Part shown: positions 17,614 through 26,450 of the stretch, piece by piece
Position numbering within the stretch: the stretch's first letter is position 1
Layout of the letters: each line of letters starts with the position of its first letter
NCBI RefSeq assembly: GCF_030464365.1
Contig: NZ_VCYI01000016.1
Coordinates: 1-61,819, forward strand
Length of the DNA: 61,819 nt
Direction: 5' to 3'
Source: Methanoculleus methanifontis
GTDB taxonomy: Archaea > Halobacteriota > Methanomicrobia > Methanomicrobiales > Methanoculleaceae
Translations under genes and position numbers: made by a program
The notes under the pieces: model-generated
The model's input: the letters and a program-made list of their open reading frames with translations, nothing else
The model's database searches: none
Told to the model about the DNA's origin: nothing

Positions 17614-18693
17614 TTATCCAGATCGGGCATACTGAAACCGGGCAAGGATCTTCCCGATCAGAACACTGGCGTTTCCGTCACCGAATACGCTCTTCTGACG
17701 TGTTCCGGGTGAAAAATGCCGAATAGCATCGACAATCTTCTCCCTCCCCGCCCCCACGAGCACGTTCCACCCCGCCTCGACCGTCTCGACCCATTCGGTG
17801 TTCTCCCGGAGGGTGATGCAGGGCACGCCAAGCATGTAGGCCTCCTTCTGGACACCGCCGGAGTCGGTGAGGATCTTTTCCGCGTGCGCCATCAGGCGGA
17901 TCATGTCGAGGTAGCCGAGCGGTTCGACGACCCTGACGTTCTCCGGCATCTTCGTAAGAAGGCCGTATCCTGCGAGGCACTTCCGTGTCCGGGGATGAAC
18001 CGGGAAGACGACCGGTCTATCGGTCTCCCCAAGCGCGCTGAGGATGGCAGCCATGTTTTCACGATCATCGGTGTTCGACGGCCGGTGGACGGTGACGACG
18101 AGGTACTCCCCCGGCCTGACCCCGATGTCCTCGAGGATCCGGGAGCGTTCTTCCGCGATCCCGCGGTTGTAGTTCATCGCATCAAGCATCACGTCCCCGA
18201 CGAGGTGGACGCCCTTCGTGACTCCCTCGGCCGCGAGGTTTGCAACGGCGGTCTCCGTCGGGCAGAAGAGGAGGTCCGATGCGTGATCGGTGAGCACCCG
18301 GTTCACCTCCTCGGGCATACGCCTGTCGTTGCTCCGGAGCCCCGCCTCGACGTGGGCGACCGGCATGTGGAGTTTTGCCGCCGCAAGCGCGCCCGCGAGG
18401 GTGGAGTTCGTGTCGCCGTAGACTAACACGACGTCGGGCTTCTCCTTTTCGAGGACATCCTCGATCGCCCCGAGCATCGCCCCGGTCTGGCGACCGTGGG
18501 TCCCGGAGCCGATGCCGAGGTTGTAGTCGGGCTTCGGAATCGCCAGTTCCTCAAAGAAGACCTCCGACATGCCGTGGTCGTAGTGCTGGCCGGTGTGGAT
18601 GAGGATCTCCTCGTGCTCTTTCCTGAGTTCCCGGGAGACGGGAGCGCACTTGATGAACTGCGGCCGGGCGCCGACGATCGATGCGATCTTCAT
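17614..18693 (-). CDS. wecB: UDP-N-acetylglucosamine 2-epimerase (non-hydrolysing)
   Basis: A 359-residue enzyme interconverting UDP-GlcNAc and UDP-ManNAc. Family features: GARPQFIKCAPV near 8-19, HTGQHYDHGMSEVFFEEL near 33-50, GDTNSTLAGALAA, HVEAGLRSNDRRMPEEVNR, VTVHRPSNTDDRENM and LTDSGGVQKEAYMLGVP. Length matches full-length bacterial and archaeal WecB. It lies 5 nt after the WecC gene, so both are in one transcript. In methanogens such as Methanococcus, the same pair makes UDP-ManNAcA-type precursors for N-linked S-layer and archaellin glycans, a likely role here. Confidence 0.95.
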   Translation of the reverse strand: MKIASIVGARPQFIKCAPVSRELRKEHEEILIHTGQHYDHGMSEVFFEELAIPKPDYNLGIGSGTHGRQTGAMLGAIEDVLEKEKPDVVLVYGDTNSTLAGALAAAKLHMPVAHVEAGLRSNDRRMPEEVNRVLTDHASDLLFCPTETAVANLAAEGVTKGVHLVGDVMLDAMNYNRGIAEERSRILEDIGVRPGEYLVVTVHRPSNTDDRENMAAILSALGETDRPVVFPVHPRTRKCLAGYGLLTKMPENVRVVEPLGYLDMIRLMAHAEKILTDSGGVQKEAYMLGVPCITLRENTEWVETVEAGWNVLVGAGREKIVDAIRHFSPGTRQKSVFGDGNASVLIGKILARFQYARSG

Positions 18694-18698
18694 GGCTG

Positions 18699-20129
18699 CT
18701 ACCGGATCGGATGATTGTTCCTGTCGCCGCGGCCGATGCCCTTGTAGATGAAGCCCGCCTGGATGAACGCGTCCGGGTCGACGACATTCCTGCCGTCGAC
18801 AATCACGGGATGCTCCTTTCCCGAGAGTTCCTTCACCCGCGCCGGATCGAGGGAAGCATAGTGGTGGTGACCGGTGAAGATGGTGACGACGTCCGCGCCC
18901 GCGAGCGTTCCCTCGAGGTCGTGCGAAACCTCTATCCCCGGGTATTCGTCCACGAACGGGTCGTGGACCCTGACCTCGGCACCCGCCTCCTCCATCGCCG
19001 CGAGATAGGGCTCAGCGGGCGTGTTTCGGGTATCGTCGGAGTTCTGGATGAACGCCCACCCGAGCAGCGCGACCGTCGCGCCCTCTGGGAACTTATCCGC
19101 CCGTTTTAGTCCCTCAAGGGTCAGGTGGACCATGTGCCGGGGCATAAACTCGTTGAGCGCCCGTGCGACGCCGAAGATCGACTCGGCCCCGTGCGGGTAC
19201 CACAGATCGCCGCCGAGAACCTGTGCGCCCCGTTCGAGGTGCCAGGAATCCTTCGTGAGACAGTGGCCGCCGACACCGGCGCCCGGCCAGAGGATTGCCC
19301 GGGTGATCCCCTCGCCCTTGAGGGAGTCGATCCCCGCCCGGACGTCGTAGACGTTGACGCCCATCGCCTCGCAGTGCAGCGCAAGCTGGTTTGCGGCGGC
19401 GATCTGGAGGTCGCGGAAGGCGTTCTCAGCGGTCTTCGTCACCTCGGCCGCGGTCGCGGTCATCGGGATGATCTTCCCCGTCGTGAGGACCGGCCGGTAG
19501 AGTTCGATCGCCCGCGCCGTAGAGACATCGTCGATCCCGCCGACGATCCGGTCGTGCTCCCGGATGTTTCTGAGGAGCCGCCCGACCATCACCCGCTCGG
19601 GGGCGTGCGCGAGGCAGAACTCCTCGCCGGCGACGAGCCCCGACTCCTCTTCGAGAATCTCACGAGCCATGCGCTCGGTCGTGCCGGGGGTGACGGTCGA
19701 CTCGAGCACAACGAGCGTGCCCTCCGTGAGGTGCCTGCCCACCTGCCGGAGCCCTTCAGTCAGGGCCGAGAAGTCGGGGATCAGGTCTTTTGGATCCTTA
19801 AACGGCGTCTGGATGGCGAGCGTCACTGCATCACACGTCGCGATCTCGGAGAAGTCCGAGGTGCAGCGGAACTTCCCCGCACCGACGACCTTTCTGAGCA
19901 GTTCTTCCAGCCCGGGCTCCTCGCCCTTGAGCGGTGACTCACCCCGGTTGAGCATGGCTATCTTATAACCGGAAGATGGGGAGTCACGCTGGAATCCCCG
20001 GACGAACTCGAACCCGGGTGCGTCTGCAAAGAGCGCCGCGGCGGGAATGCCGACATAGCCCATTCCAATAACGCCGATATTTCTGATCGGCCCAATTCTA
20101 TCGATGATCGATTGTAACCTGGTGCTCAT
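18699..20129 (-). CDS. wecC: UDP-N-acetyl-D-mannosamine dehydrogenase
   Basis: A 476-residue nucleotide-sugar dehydrogenase oxidising UDP-ManNAc to UDP-ManNAcA with two NAD+. The NAD motif GVIGMGYVGIPAA is near 19-31, the middle has TKTAENAFRDLQIAAANQLAL-type helix sequence, and the catalytic Cys is in GVGGHCLTKDSWHL (about 285). The C-terminal UDP-binding domain follows with LLGWAFIQNSDDTRNTPAEP. It is somewhat longer than typical WecC (about 420 residues) because of insertions near 40-60. WecB follows 5 nt later, and the Gfo/Idh-type oxidoreductase gene lies 12 nt upstream, so the three form one operon. Other uronate dehydrogenases share these motifs; the WecB neighbour favours ManNAc. Confidence 0.93.
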   Translation of the reverse strand: MSTRLQSIIDRIGPIRNIGVIGMGYVGIPAAALFADAPGFEFVRGFQRDSPSSGYKIAMLNRGESPLKGEEPGLEELLRKVVGAGKFRCTSDFSEIATCDAVTLAIQTPFKDPKDLIPDFSALTEGLRQVGRHLTEGTLVVLESTVTPGTTERMAREILEEESGLVAGEEFCLAHAPERVMVGRLLRNIREHDRIVGGIDDVSTARAIELYRPVLTTGKIIPMTATAAEVTKTAENAFRDLQIAAANQLALHCEAMGVNVYDVRAGIDSLKGEGITRAILWPGAGVGGHCLTKDSWHLERGAQVLGGDLWYPHGAESIFGVARALNEFMPRHMVHLTLEGLKRADKFPEGATVALLGWAFIQNSDDTRNTPAEPYLAAMEEAGAEVRVHDPFVDEYPGIEVSHDLEGTLAGADVVTIFTGHHHYASLDPARVKELSGKEHPVIVDGRNVVDPDAFIQAGFIYKGIGRGDRNNHPIR

Positions 20130-20141
20130 GTAAAACCATCC

Positions 20142-21101
20142 TTACGCCGCAAAACACCGTGCGACATCTTCGCAGATCTCCATGTTCAGCAGCGCCTGTG
20201 CGGGGCTGACGGGGAATCCGTATCCCCGGGCCGCGCAGTCGAGGAACGTCGAGAGTTCGAGTTTCAGCGGCTCCTGCTTGTTCACAAGCACCTTCTCGAT
20301 GATGTTCTCCTGCACATAGCGCTCGTCTTCGACCGAATACTGGCCGGGTTTCCGGTGGATGTAGATCTCCTGAGCCATGAAGTCCCCCTCGACGGTGAAC
20401 TCCTCTTCCTCGATGTAGATCATCCGGATCTTCTTCGAGGACTTCCTGCTTGCCGAGAGGTAGACTGGAGTACCATCAAACGAGAAGAGGGCGCTGCAGA
20501 CATCCTCGTTCCCGCTGCCGGCGAGGTGATAGGCCCCGTCCGGGAAGAGAACGTTTCGCATGATGTCCACGTCGTGGATCATCAGGTCCTCGACGACCGA
20601 GGAGCCGCTCACCCGGGAAGAGGCCGGGTTATGCCGCTTCATCTCGATGTAGAGTGGGCGCTGGACGATCTTTTTGATCTCGGGGACAATCGGGTTGAAT
20701 CGCTCGATGTGCCCGACTCCGGCGACAAGGCCGTCGGGGATCTTCTCGATGAGCCGCCGGCTCTCTTCCGCCGTCGCGCAGATCGGCTTTTCGATGAGCA
20801 GCGGCACCCCGGCATCGAGCACCGTCTCCGCAACAGAGAAGTGGTAGGGCGTCGGGACGCAGACGCTCACGGCATCAACGTTTTCGAGCAGGCTCTCCAG
20901 GGTTGGAGAGGCCGTTGCCTCGAAGGCGCCGGCAAGGTCGCGGGCCGCCTTCTCGTTGAGGTCGAACAGGTGGAGCGAGTCCACCGCTTTCAGTTCCGAG
21001 TATACGCGGGCATGGTTCCTGCCCATAATTCCGACGCCGATCACCCCTACGTCCAATTTTTTCACCACCGGTAGTTTCGTACGTGCCCTCTTCTGGAGCA
21101 C
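20142..21101 (-). CDS. Gfo/Idh/MocA family sugar oxidoreductase
   Basis: A 319-residue NAD(P)-dependent oxidoreductase. The N-terminal Rossmann motif is GVIGVGIMGRNHARVYSEL; then SVCVPTPYHF, LIEKPICAT with the conserved Lys of EKP, and GHIERFNPIV. This pattern matches the archaeal UDP-N-acetylglucosamine 3-dehydrogenase subgroup, which starts the path to 3-amino sugars. No aminotransferase or N-acetyltransferase of that path is adjacent, so the product is uncertain. GTG at 21101 is used as start; a GTG at 21065, giving MKKLDVGVIG, is an alternative. It is the first gene of the operon with wecC and wecB. Confidence 0.88.
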   Translation of the reverse strand: MLQKRARTKLPVVKKLDVGVIGVGIMGRNHARVYSELKAVDSLHLFDLNEKAARDLAGAFEATASPTLESLLENVDAVSVCVPTPYHFSVAETVLDAGVPLLIEKPICATAEESRRLIEKIPDGLVAGVGHIERFNPIVPEIKKIVQRPLYIEMKRHNPASSRVSGSSVVEDLMIHDVDIMRNVLFPDGAYHLAGSGNEDVCSALFSFDGTPVYLSASRKSSKKIRMIYIEEEEFTVEGDFMAQEIYIHRKPGQYSVEDERYVQENIIEKVLVNKQEPLKLELSTFLDCAARGYGFPVSPAQALLNMEICEDVARCFAA

Positions 21102-21300
21102 TGAATAATGCTACTATACGTTGACGCCACTCTATACATTAGCACCGCTCCGCCATGACGTATCGCAGTTCTCGTTCCGGAGACACGTCCACCCTGCTGG
21201 ATCATAGCCATCTCCTTTCCTCTCCGGTTCAAAAGCAATAAGGCTTCTCACAGGCAAACCCTTGCCTGTGTCCCGCCCCTCCGGGTATCTTGCCCGTGTC

Positions 21301-22746
21301 ATGCGCATCGACCCCGTCCAGCGCCAGAGTGTTATCAGCCTCGCTTCAACGCTGGGCCTCACCGCGATCGGTTTTCTCGCCACGATGTTCTTCGCCCATA
21401 CCGTCGGGCCGTCGATACTGGGCGCGTACTTCATCTTCGTCGCCTACTACAGCGTATTCAACCTGCTCGGGGACGGCGGGTTCGGGGGCGCCGCAGTAAA
21501 ACGGATCAGCGAGGGCGAGGATCAGAACGCGTTCTTTACTGCGTTCGTCTTCCTCCGGGTGATGCTGGTGGTCGTCTCGGTCGGCTTCCTCTTCATCGCA
21601 CAACCATATCTTACCGACCTCACATCATCGGGAGTCTTCCCCTGGCTGGTCATCGCGCTGATCGTCAGCGTCTTCACGACCATCACCTCAAACGCCATCT
21701 ACGGCACCGGGAAGGTCGGCGTCAACCAGATCAGCGGCCTGCTCAACAACGTGATCCGGGTAGTCGTCCAGGTCGCCGCGGTTATCCTTGGCTACGGTGT
21801 TGCCGGGCTCGCCGGTGGGTTTGTCGCCGGGCTCCTTGCAGGAGGGTTTTTCGCCTTCCGTTTCCTCGACCTCTCACTCGCGCCGTTTGCCCGCTCCCAC
21901 GTCCGGAGCCTCTTTGCCTTCTCGTTCTGGACGTTCCTCGGCGCGGGTGGGTACCTCGTCTTCTCGTACGCCGATACCATCCTGATCGGCTACTTCCTGA
22001 CCGATGCCGACGTCGGCATCTACCGCGTGGCGCTCCAGCTCACCTCGGTTGCGACGTTCATTACCATAGCGCTCCGCACCACCCTCTACCCGAAGGTCAG
22101 TTTCTGGGGGAAACGGGGCGAAGTATCTTCGGTGGAGAACGCGCTCGCCCGTGCCTTCACGTATTCGCTCCTGCTCGCGGTCCCCGTCCTTGCCGGGGGC
22201 TGGCTCCTTGGCGAGCGCCTCCTCTACTTCTTCTACGGGGCGTCGTTCTCCTCCGGGGCATCGGCTCTCACGCTGCTCCTGCTCGTCCAGGTAGCCCACG
22301 TCTTCATGTTCCTCCAGACGATGTGCCTGAATGCTCTCGACCGGCCGAAAGACTCGTTCAGGGTAACGGCAATCGCGGTTGCGGTGAATATCGGCCTGAA
22401 CGTCCTTCTGATCCCGGCGTACGGCATTGTCGGCGCGTCGGCGGCCACGCTCGCCACCATGGTGCTGAACGCGGCGCTTGCCCACCGCACTCTTTCCCGG
22501 AGTATCCGTGTGCGGATAGAGCGCGGAGCCGTAGGGCACATCCTCATCGCCGCGCTCGTGATGGGCGCTATCGTTGTGGCCTACTCGCTCGTCATCCCGC
22601 TCACGAGCGTCTTCGTCGTCCTCGGGGCGGTCGCACTCGGCGGGCTGGTCTATCTCCTGGTTCTCCTCAAGATTGACCGGGGCATCCACGACGAATTAAA
22701 AGGGTTGACTACGGGTCTCGGTATCCCCTGGCCGGGTGTCCTCTGA
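21301..22746 (+). CDS. Oligosaccharide flippase (Wzx-like, MOP superfamily)
   Basis: A 481-residue integral membrane protein with about 12-14 hydrophobic segments, the size and spacing of polysaccharide flippases. Early features include LASTLGLTAIGFLATMFFA and GPSILGAYFIFVAYYSVFN; the central part has SYADTILIGYFLTDADVG, the typical sixth-seventh segment motif. It probably moves lipid-linked glycan to the outside of the membrane. I prefer the ATG at 21301; upstream GTG/TTG codons would add a non-conserved 13-residue lead. It is divergent from the Gfo/Idh-wecC-wecB operon, with about 200 nt between. It closes the polysaccharide region. Confidence 0.92.
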   Translation: MRIDPVQRQSVISLASTLGLTAIGFLATMFFAHTVGPSILGAYFIFVAYYSVFNLLGDGGFGGAAVKRISEGEDQNAFFTAFVFLRVMLVVVSVGFLFIAQPYLTDLTSSGVFPWLVIALIVSVFTTITSNAIYGTGKVGVNQISGLLNNVIRVVVQVAAVILGYGVAGLAGGFVAGLLAGGFFAFRFLDLSLAPFARSHVRSLFAFSFWTFLGAGGYLVFSYADTILIGYFLTDADVGIYRVALQLTSVATFITIALRTTLYPKVSFWGKRGEVSSVENALARAFTYSLLLAVPVLAGGWLLGERLLYFFYGASFSSGASALTLLLLVQVAHVFMFLQTMCLNALDRPKDSFRVTAIAVAVNIGLNVLLIPAYGIVGASAATLATMVLNAALAHRTLSRSIRVRIERGAVGHILIAALVMGAIVVAYSLVIPLTSVFVVLGAVALGGLVYLLVLLKIDRGIHDELKGLTTGLGIPWPGVL

Positions 22747-22816
22747 GGTCGGGCAGGACTACCCGTCCCGTTAAAATAGCAGGTGCGGCAATGTGTGGCT
22801 ACACCTGGAGAAGATG

Positions 22817-23260
22817 ATGAAGAAAGAGGTTCGCGAACTGCAGCCGGGAGAGTTCCCACTTGCAGAGACTATCTGGACGCACTACCGCGGCCAGAAGGCC
22901 GACTCGACGCGGGAGAGGATATTCGGCGTCTTTATTGGCGGAACCCTTGCGGCGACGGCCCGCTGCACCCGCCATCCCGGCGGTCTTGAGATGGACTGCG
23001 TCTTCACGCTGGACGAGCACCGCGGACATGGATACGCAAAGGAAGCCGTACAGATACTCCTCGACGAATGCGGCTCCGAGACGATCTACATCCATTCGAC
23101 CCTTCCCCTGATCGGGTTCTACGAGAGACTCGGGTTCGAACCCATCCCGGAGGCGAGGCTGCCGACAAGCATTCGGGAGCGGTTTCTCTTCTGCTTCGGG
23201 GAGATGGCGGGGTGCAACGTTGCTCCCATGATGCGGAACCCCGGGGATCGGGCACGGTAG
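22817..23260 (+). CDS. GNAT family N-acetyltransferase
   Basis: A 147-residue acetyltransferase with the GNAT fold. The strand-4 segment GLEMDCVFTLDEHRGHGYAKEAVQILL contains the acetyl-CoA pyrophosphate loop R/Q-x2-G-x-G/A (RGHGYA), and STLPLIGFYERLGFEPIPE is the conserved C-terminal element. GGAG 6 nt before the ATG at 22817 selects this start over those at 22793 and 22814. Substrate unknown. It stands apart from the flippase by about 70 nt and ends 11 nt before the converging helicase-domain-like gene. Confidence 0.85.
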   Translation: MKKEVRELQPGEFPLAETIWTHYRGQKADSTRERIFGVFIGGTLAATARCTRHPGGLEMDCVFTLDEHRGHGYAKEAVQILLDECGSETIYIHSTLPLIGFYERLGFEPIPEARLPTSIRERFLFCFGEMAGCNVAPMMRNPGDRAR

Positions 23261-23271
23261 AAAAGACAGGT

Positions 23272-23724
23272 TTAATGCTCGATCTTCTTGATGTGCTCGA
23301 TGGCGTTCTCCGCCAATTTTTCCCGTCCCTGCAGTTCGGCGACGTCCCGGATCGCCTCGAGCATGTGGACGGAGTCTTCGAGGAAACTCAGGATGTCGGC
23401 AGGGTAGAGGTCGATCCCGTATTCGTCAAGGAGGTGGGCGCTGATCTGGCGGTGATCGAGCCCCAGCTCCCGAAACTCGATGATGGTTAAGGTGAACTTC
23501 CTCTCCGGGCACCCGCAGAAAGGTGCGTTCTTGCACTTGCAGTCCATGAAGTCCCGGAAGAAGGTCAGAAGCTGCTCGTGCGTCCGGCGATCGAGGTTCT
23601 CGAAGTTGATCGCCGTCCCGACCGACTCAAGAAACGCGCCCGAGAAGGCATGGTCCGGGAGCCGGAACCCCGCTGTCCGCTCAAGTTTCCGTGCCGCCCG
23701 AAACCGGGCCTTATCCGCAATCAC
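23272..23724 (-). CDS. Cys-cluster protein resembling DUF5814 / archaeal helicase C-terminal domain
   Basis: A 150-residue protein starting with GTG at 23724, where GTGA overlaps the stop of the upstream DUF2150 gene. A four-Cys cluster CKCKNAPFCGC (about 76-86) could bind zinc or a metal cluster. The following EFRELGLDHRQISAHLLDEYGIDLYPADI resembles, from memory, the DUF5814 domain found at the C-terminus of some archaeal superfamily II helicases, but no helicase motor is present here. The family name is tentative; the gene is well supported by codon use and coupling. Its role may be linked to the DUF2150 partner. Confidence 0.7.
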   Translation of the reverse strand: MIADKARFRAARKLERTAGFRLPDHAFSGAFLESVGTAINFENLDRRTHEQLLTFFRDFMDCKCKNAPFCGCPERKFTLTIIEFRELGLDHRQISAHLLDEYGIDLYPADILSFLEDSVHMLEAIRDVAELQGREKLAENAIEHIKKIEH

Positions 23725-24347
23725 GACGACTCGCCGGGTTCCTCGTCGAACTTCGCAAGCGACTTCATGGCGTTGCTCATGGTCTCGATCTCGATGAGCC
23801 ACTCGTCGAAGAGGGTCGGGTTCTCCACGTTGTCCTTGATGTACTTCGCGCAGCAGGTGGCGCCGTCGACCACGGCGGCCCCGATATTCGCCGCAACCTC
23901 AAGTGCCTCTTCGAGGTTCTCCTCGTCGATGCCCTTGCCCTTCTTCACGAGGGTCTTGATGTCCTTGTCGAACCCGCCCTCGAGGTACTTCCGGCAGGCG
24001 GTGAAGAGCACCAGCAGCGAGAGTTGGATCGACCCGATGATATCCTCGAGTTCCCCCTCGGGGAGGCCGGTCATGACGATAATCTCCACGTCGTCGAGTT
24101 TCTCCGTGGCCTCCTCTTTCGTGAACCGGCCGTTCTGGTAGAGGCGGATGATCTTTAAGACCGAGAGGGTGATATCTTCGGTGAAACTGAAGAGCATTTG
24201 TTCGCCTTCGGAGACTTCTTCACCTTCAGCGGGCTCGAAACTTGCTTCTTGCAGCGTCTTGATCCAGTTGTCCCAGCGCTCCTGATTGTAAAAAATATAG
24301 AAGAGTTTCATGGGTTCTGCCTGCTTGGCACTTTTTTTCTTCGCCAT
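23721..24347 (-). CDS. DUF2150 family protein
   Basis: A 208-residue acidic, helical, cytoplasmic protein found in methanogens and halophiles. It has a Lys-rich N-terminus (MAKKKSAKQAEPMKLFYIF) and the segments QERWDNWIKTLQEASF and EDIIGSIQLSLLVLFTACRKYL, typical as I recall of DUF2150. Biochemical function is unknown. The start at 24347 was preferred to 24359 because the extra four residues are not conserved in character. Its TGA overlaps the GTG of the next gene, so both are probably made together. Confidence 0.85.
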   Translation of the reverse strand: MAKKKSAKQAEPMKLFYIFYNQERWDNWIKTLQEASFEPAEGEEVSEGEQMLFSFTEDITLSVLKIIRLYQNGRFTKEEATEKLDDVEIIVMTGLPEGELEDIIGSIQLSLLVLFTACRKYLEGGFDKDIKTLVKKGKGIDEENLEEALEVAANIGAAVVDGATCCAKYIKDNVENPTLFDEWLIEIETMSNAMKSLAKFDEEPGESS

Positions 24348-24461
24348 ATCAGTACACATTCGGAGTGCCTCTGTTAAAAATCATTTGCTCTTCGTGCAGA
24401 TACCGGGAATTGGCGCGATTCGCGAACATTCATCTAGGACGAACGAGCATATGAAGGGCAG

Positions 24462-25235
24462 ATGACGAGAGTTCGCGGGCTTGATGCACTCCTGAAATCG
24501 TATGAACCTGTTGCGGTCGCGCTCTCTGGTGGAACGGACAGCTCAGTTCTGCTGGTGATTGCCAGGCGTCACGGGATTCAGGCGATCGCCATCAGCGTCG
24601 ATACCAGCCTCACCCCGCCGGGGGAACTCGCGGCGGCGCGCAAACTCTCGGAGCGCCTGAGAGTCCCGCACGTTGTGATACCGCTCGATATGCTCGCTGT
24701 CCCCGCCGTCCGGGAGAACCGGCCGGAGCGGTGCTACGTCTGCAAGCGGGCGATGATGGAGGCGGTCGTGGAGGAGGCACGGCGGCGGGGATGCCGGACG
24801 GTGGTCGACGGAACCCACGCCGATGATCGTGCGGATACCCGGCCCGGGATGCAGGCGCTCTCCGAACTTGGGATCAGGAGCCCGTTTGCCGAGTGCGGTA
24901 TGGGGAAGGCGGATATCGAGGCACTTGCGAGGGAGCTCGGGGTGCCCGTCCGCCCACCGTCCGCGTGCCTCGCAACCCGCATCCCCCCCGGCGAACCGGT
25001 CACCCGGGAGTGCCTCGCGCTCGTCGCGGCGGCGGAATCCCTTCTCGCACGGGAGATCCCGGGGACGATACGCGTCCGATGCACCGGCGCCCGCCGGGCC
25101 TCCATCGAGGCCGACCCGGCGTACCGCCGGAGGCTTGAGGAACTGCGCGGTGCGGTGAAGGAACTCGGGTTTGCGGATGTAACGATTGCTTCTGGGGGTT
25201 ACCGGGAAGGAGGTGCGGATTCGTGGAAGCGGTGA
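24462..25235 (+). CDS. larE: ATP-dependent sacrificial sulfur transferase LarE-like protein
   Basis: A 257-residue PP-loop ATP pyrophosphatase. LSGGTDSS at 21-28 is the P-loop; ERCYVCKRAM (90-99) and PSACLATRIPPG (167-178) are LarE signatures. Cys169 aligns by motif with the sacrificial Cys of Lactobacillus LarE, which gives its sulfur to build the nickel-pincer cofactor of lactate racemase-type enzymes. Some LarE proteins instead use three Cys with an iron-sulfur cluster; the extra Cys91/Cys94 pair makes that plausible here. LarA, LarB and LarC are not in the window. The 3' end overlaps thiI by 13 nt. Confidence 0.88.
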   Translation: MTRVRGLDALLKSYEPVAVALSGGTDSSVLLVIARRHGIQAIAISVDTSLTPPGELAAARKLSERLRVPHVVIPLDMLAVPAVRENRPERCYVCKRAMMEAVVEEARRRGCRTVVDGTHADDRADTRPGMQALSELGIRSPFAECGMGKADIEALARELGVPVRPPSACLATRIPPGEPVTRECLALVAAAESLLAREIPGTIRVRCTGARRASIEADPAYRRRLEELRGAVKELGFADVTIASGGYREGGADSWKR

Positions 25236-26401
25236 TGATCAGGTACGGCGAGATCTTCCTCAAGAGCGAGACGGTGAAACGGCGGTACATATCGATAATG
25301 ACAAAAAACATCGGCCTTGCGCTGGAGAGCGAGGGGCTTACTCACCGTATCGAGACATACCGGGGGAGAATCATGATCTACGGAGACGAGCCCCACCGGA
25401 TCGCTACGGCGGCTGCAAAGACCTTCGGGGTGGTGAGCACCAGCGTCTGCACGGTGACCACGGCAGATATCGAGGGGCTCGCGGCAACGGCAGTCGAGCA
25501 TGCAGAGAGGCATCTTGAACCCGGGATGTCGTTTGCGGTCAGGGCGCGCCGGTCGGGTGTCGAGGGGTTCAGCAGCCAGGAACTCGCGGCGGCGGTCGGT
25601 TCGGCCGTCCTCGACCGGATACCGGAGGCGAGGGTCGACCTGACGGCGCCCGACTACGAGATATTCGTGGAAGCCCGGGAGTATGGCGGTCTCGTCTACG
25701 ATGAGAAGATCCCGGGGCCGGGCGGCCTCCCCTACGGGACACAGGGAGAGGTGATGGCCCTGCTCTCGGAAGGAATAGACTCGCCGGTCGCATCGTGGTT
25801 GATGATGCGCCGGGGCTGCCTGATGGTGCACGTCAACATGCACGGCGGTCGGTTCGGGGGTGCGGATGCGAAGAAGAACGTCCTGCAGAACCACGCCCGG
25901 CTCTCTCTCTGGATCCCGGGGCACGCCCTCGATCTCCTGGTCGTGGAGATGGAACCGTTCTTTGCGGCGATCACGGCACTGAAAGAGCCGCGCTACCGGT
26001 GTGTCCTCTGCAAGCGGTTCATGCTCAGGGTGGCGAGTATCCTTGCAAAAGAGCGTGACGCCGCCGCCCTGGTCAGCGGCGACAACCTGGGGCAGGTGGC
26101 GTCCCAGACGCTCGCGAACATGGCGGTGATTGCTCCCGCGGCGACCGTTCCGGTGCTCCGGCCGTTGATCGGCCTCGACAAGGAAGAGGTCGTCGACCGC
26201 GCACGCGCCATCGGGACGTTCGAGGCCCAGCCCGGGAAGATCGGGTGCACGGTCGCCCCCCGCTACCCGTCAACGGCGGCGCCCGCGGAGACGATTCTGA
26301 AACTCGAAGAGGAGATCGGTGCGGAGGGTCTCGCGGAACGGGCGGTGGGGACGGTGCGGCGGTACCGGGCGAAGAACGGGGTGGTTGAGAAGGTTGGGTG
26401 A
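25223..26401 (+). CDS. thiI: tRNA 4-thiouridine synthase ThiI
   Basis: A 392-residue ThiI that adenylates and thiolates U8 of tRNA, lacking the rhodanese domain of bacterial forms, as is usual in archaea. An N-terminal ferredoxin-like/THUMP region covers about 1-165 (RYGEIFLKSETVKRRY, FAVRARRSG). The PP-loop SEGIDSPVAS is at 182-191. RYRCVLCKRF places a Cys260/Cys263 pair, and Cys342 lies in GKIGCTVAPRYPST; in Methanococcus ThiI such cysteines hold an iron-sulfur cluster. Start is GTG at 25223 with GGAGGTG 8 nt upstream. It overlaps larE, so two sulfur-handling PP-loop enzymes are co-expressed. Confidence 0.92.
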   Translation: MEAVMIRYGEIFLKSETVKRRYISIMTKNIGLALESEGLTHRIETYRGRIMIYGDEPHRIATAAAKTFGVVSTSVCTVTTADIEGLAATAVEHAERHLEPGMSFAVRARRSGVEGFSSQELAAAVGSAVLDRIPEARVDLTAPDYEIFVEAREYGGLVYDEKIPGPGGLPYGTQGEVMALLSEGIDSPVASWLMMRRGCLMVHVNMHGGRFGGADAKKNVLQNHARLSLWIPGHALDLLVVEMEPFFAAITALKEPRYRCVLCKRFMLRVASILAKERDAAALVSGDNLGQVASQTLANMAVIAPAATVPVLRPLIGLDKEEVVDRARAIGTFEAQPGKIGCTVAPRYPSTAAPAETILKLEEEIGAEGLAERAVGTVRRYRAKNGVVEKVG

Positions 26402-26450
26402 GAGAGTCTTCTGGCTCTCAACAAACCTGCTCTTCTATTCTGATATCGTT

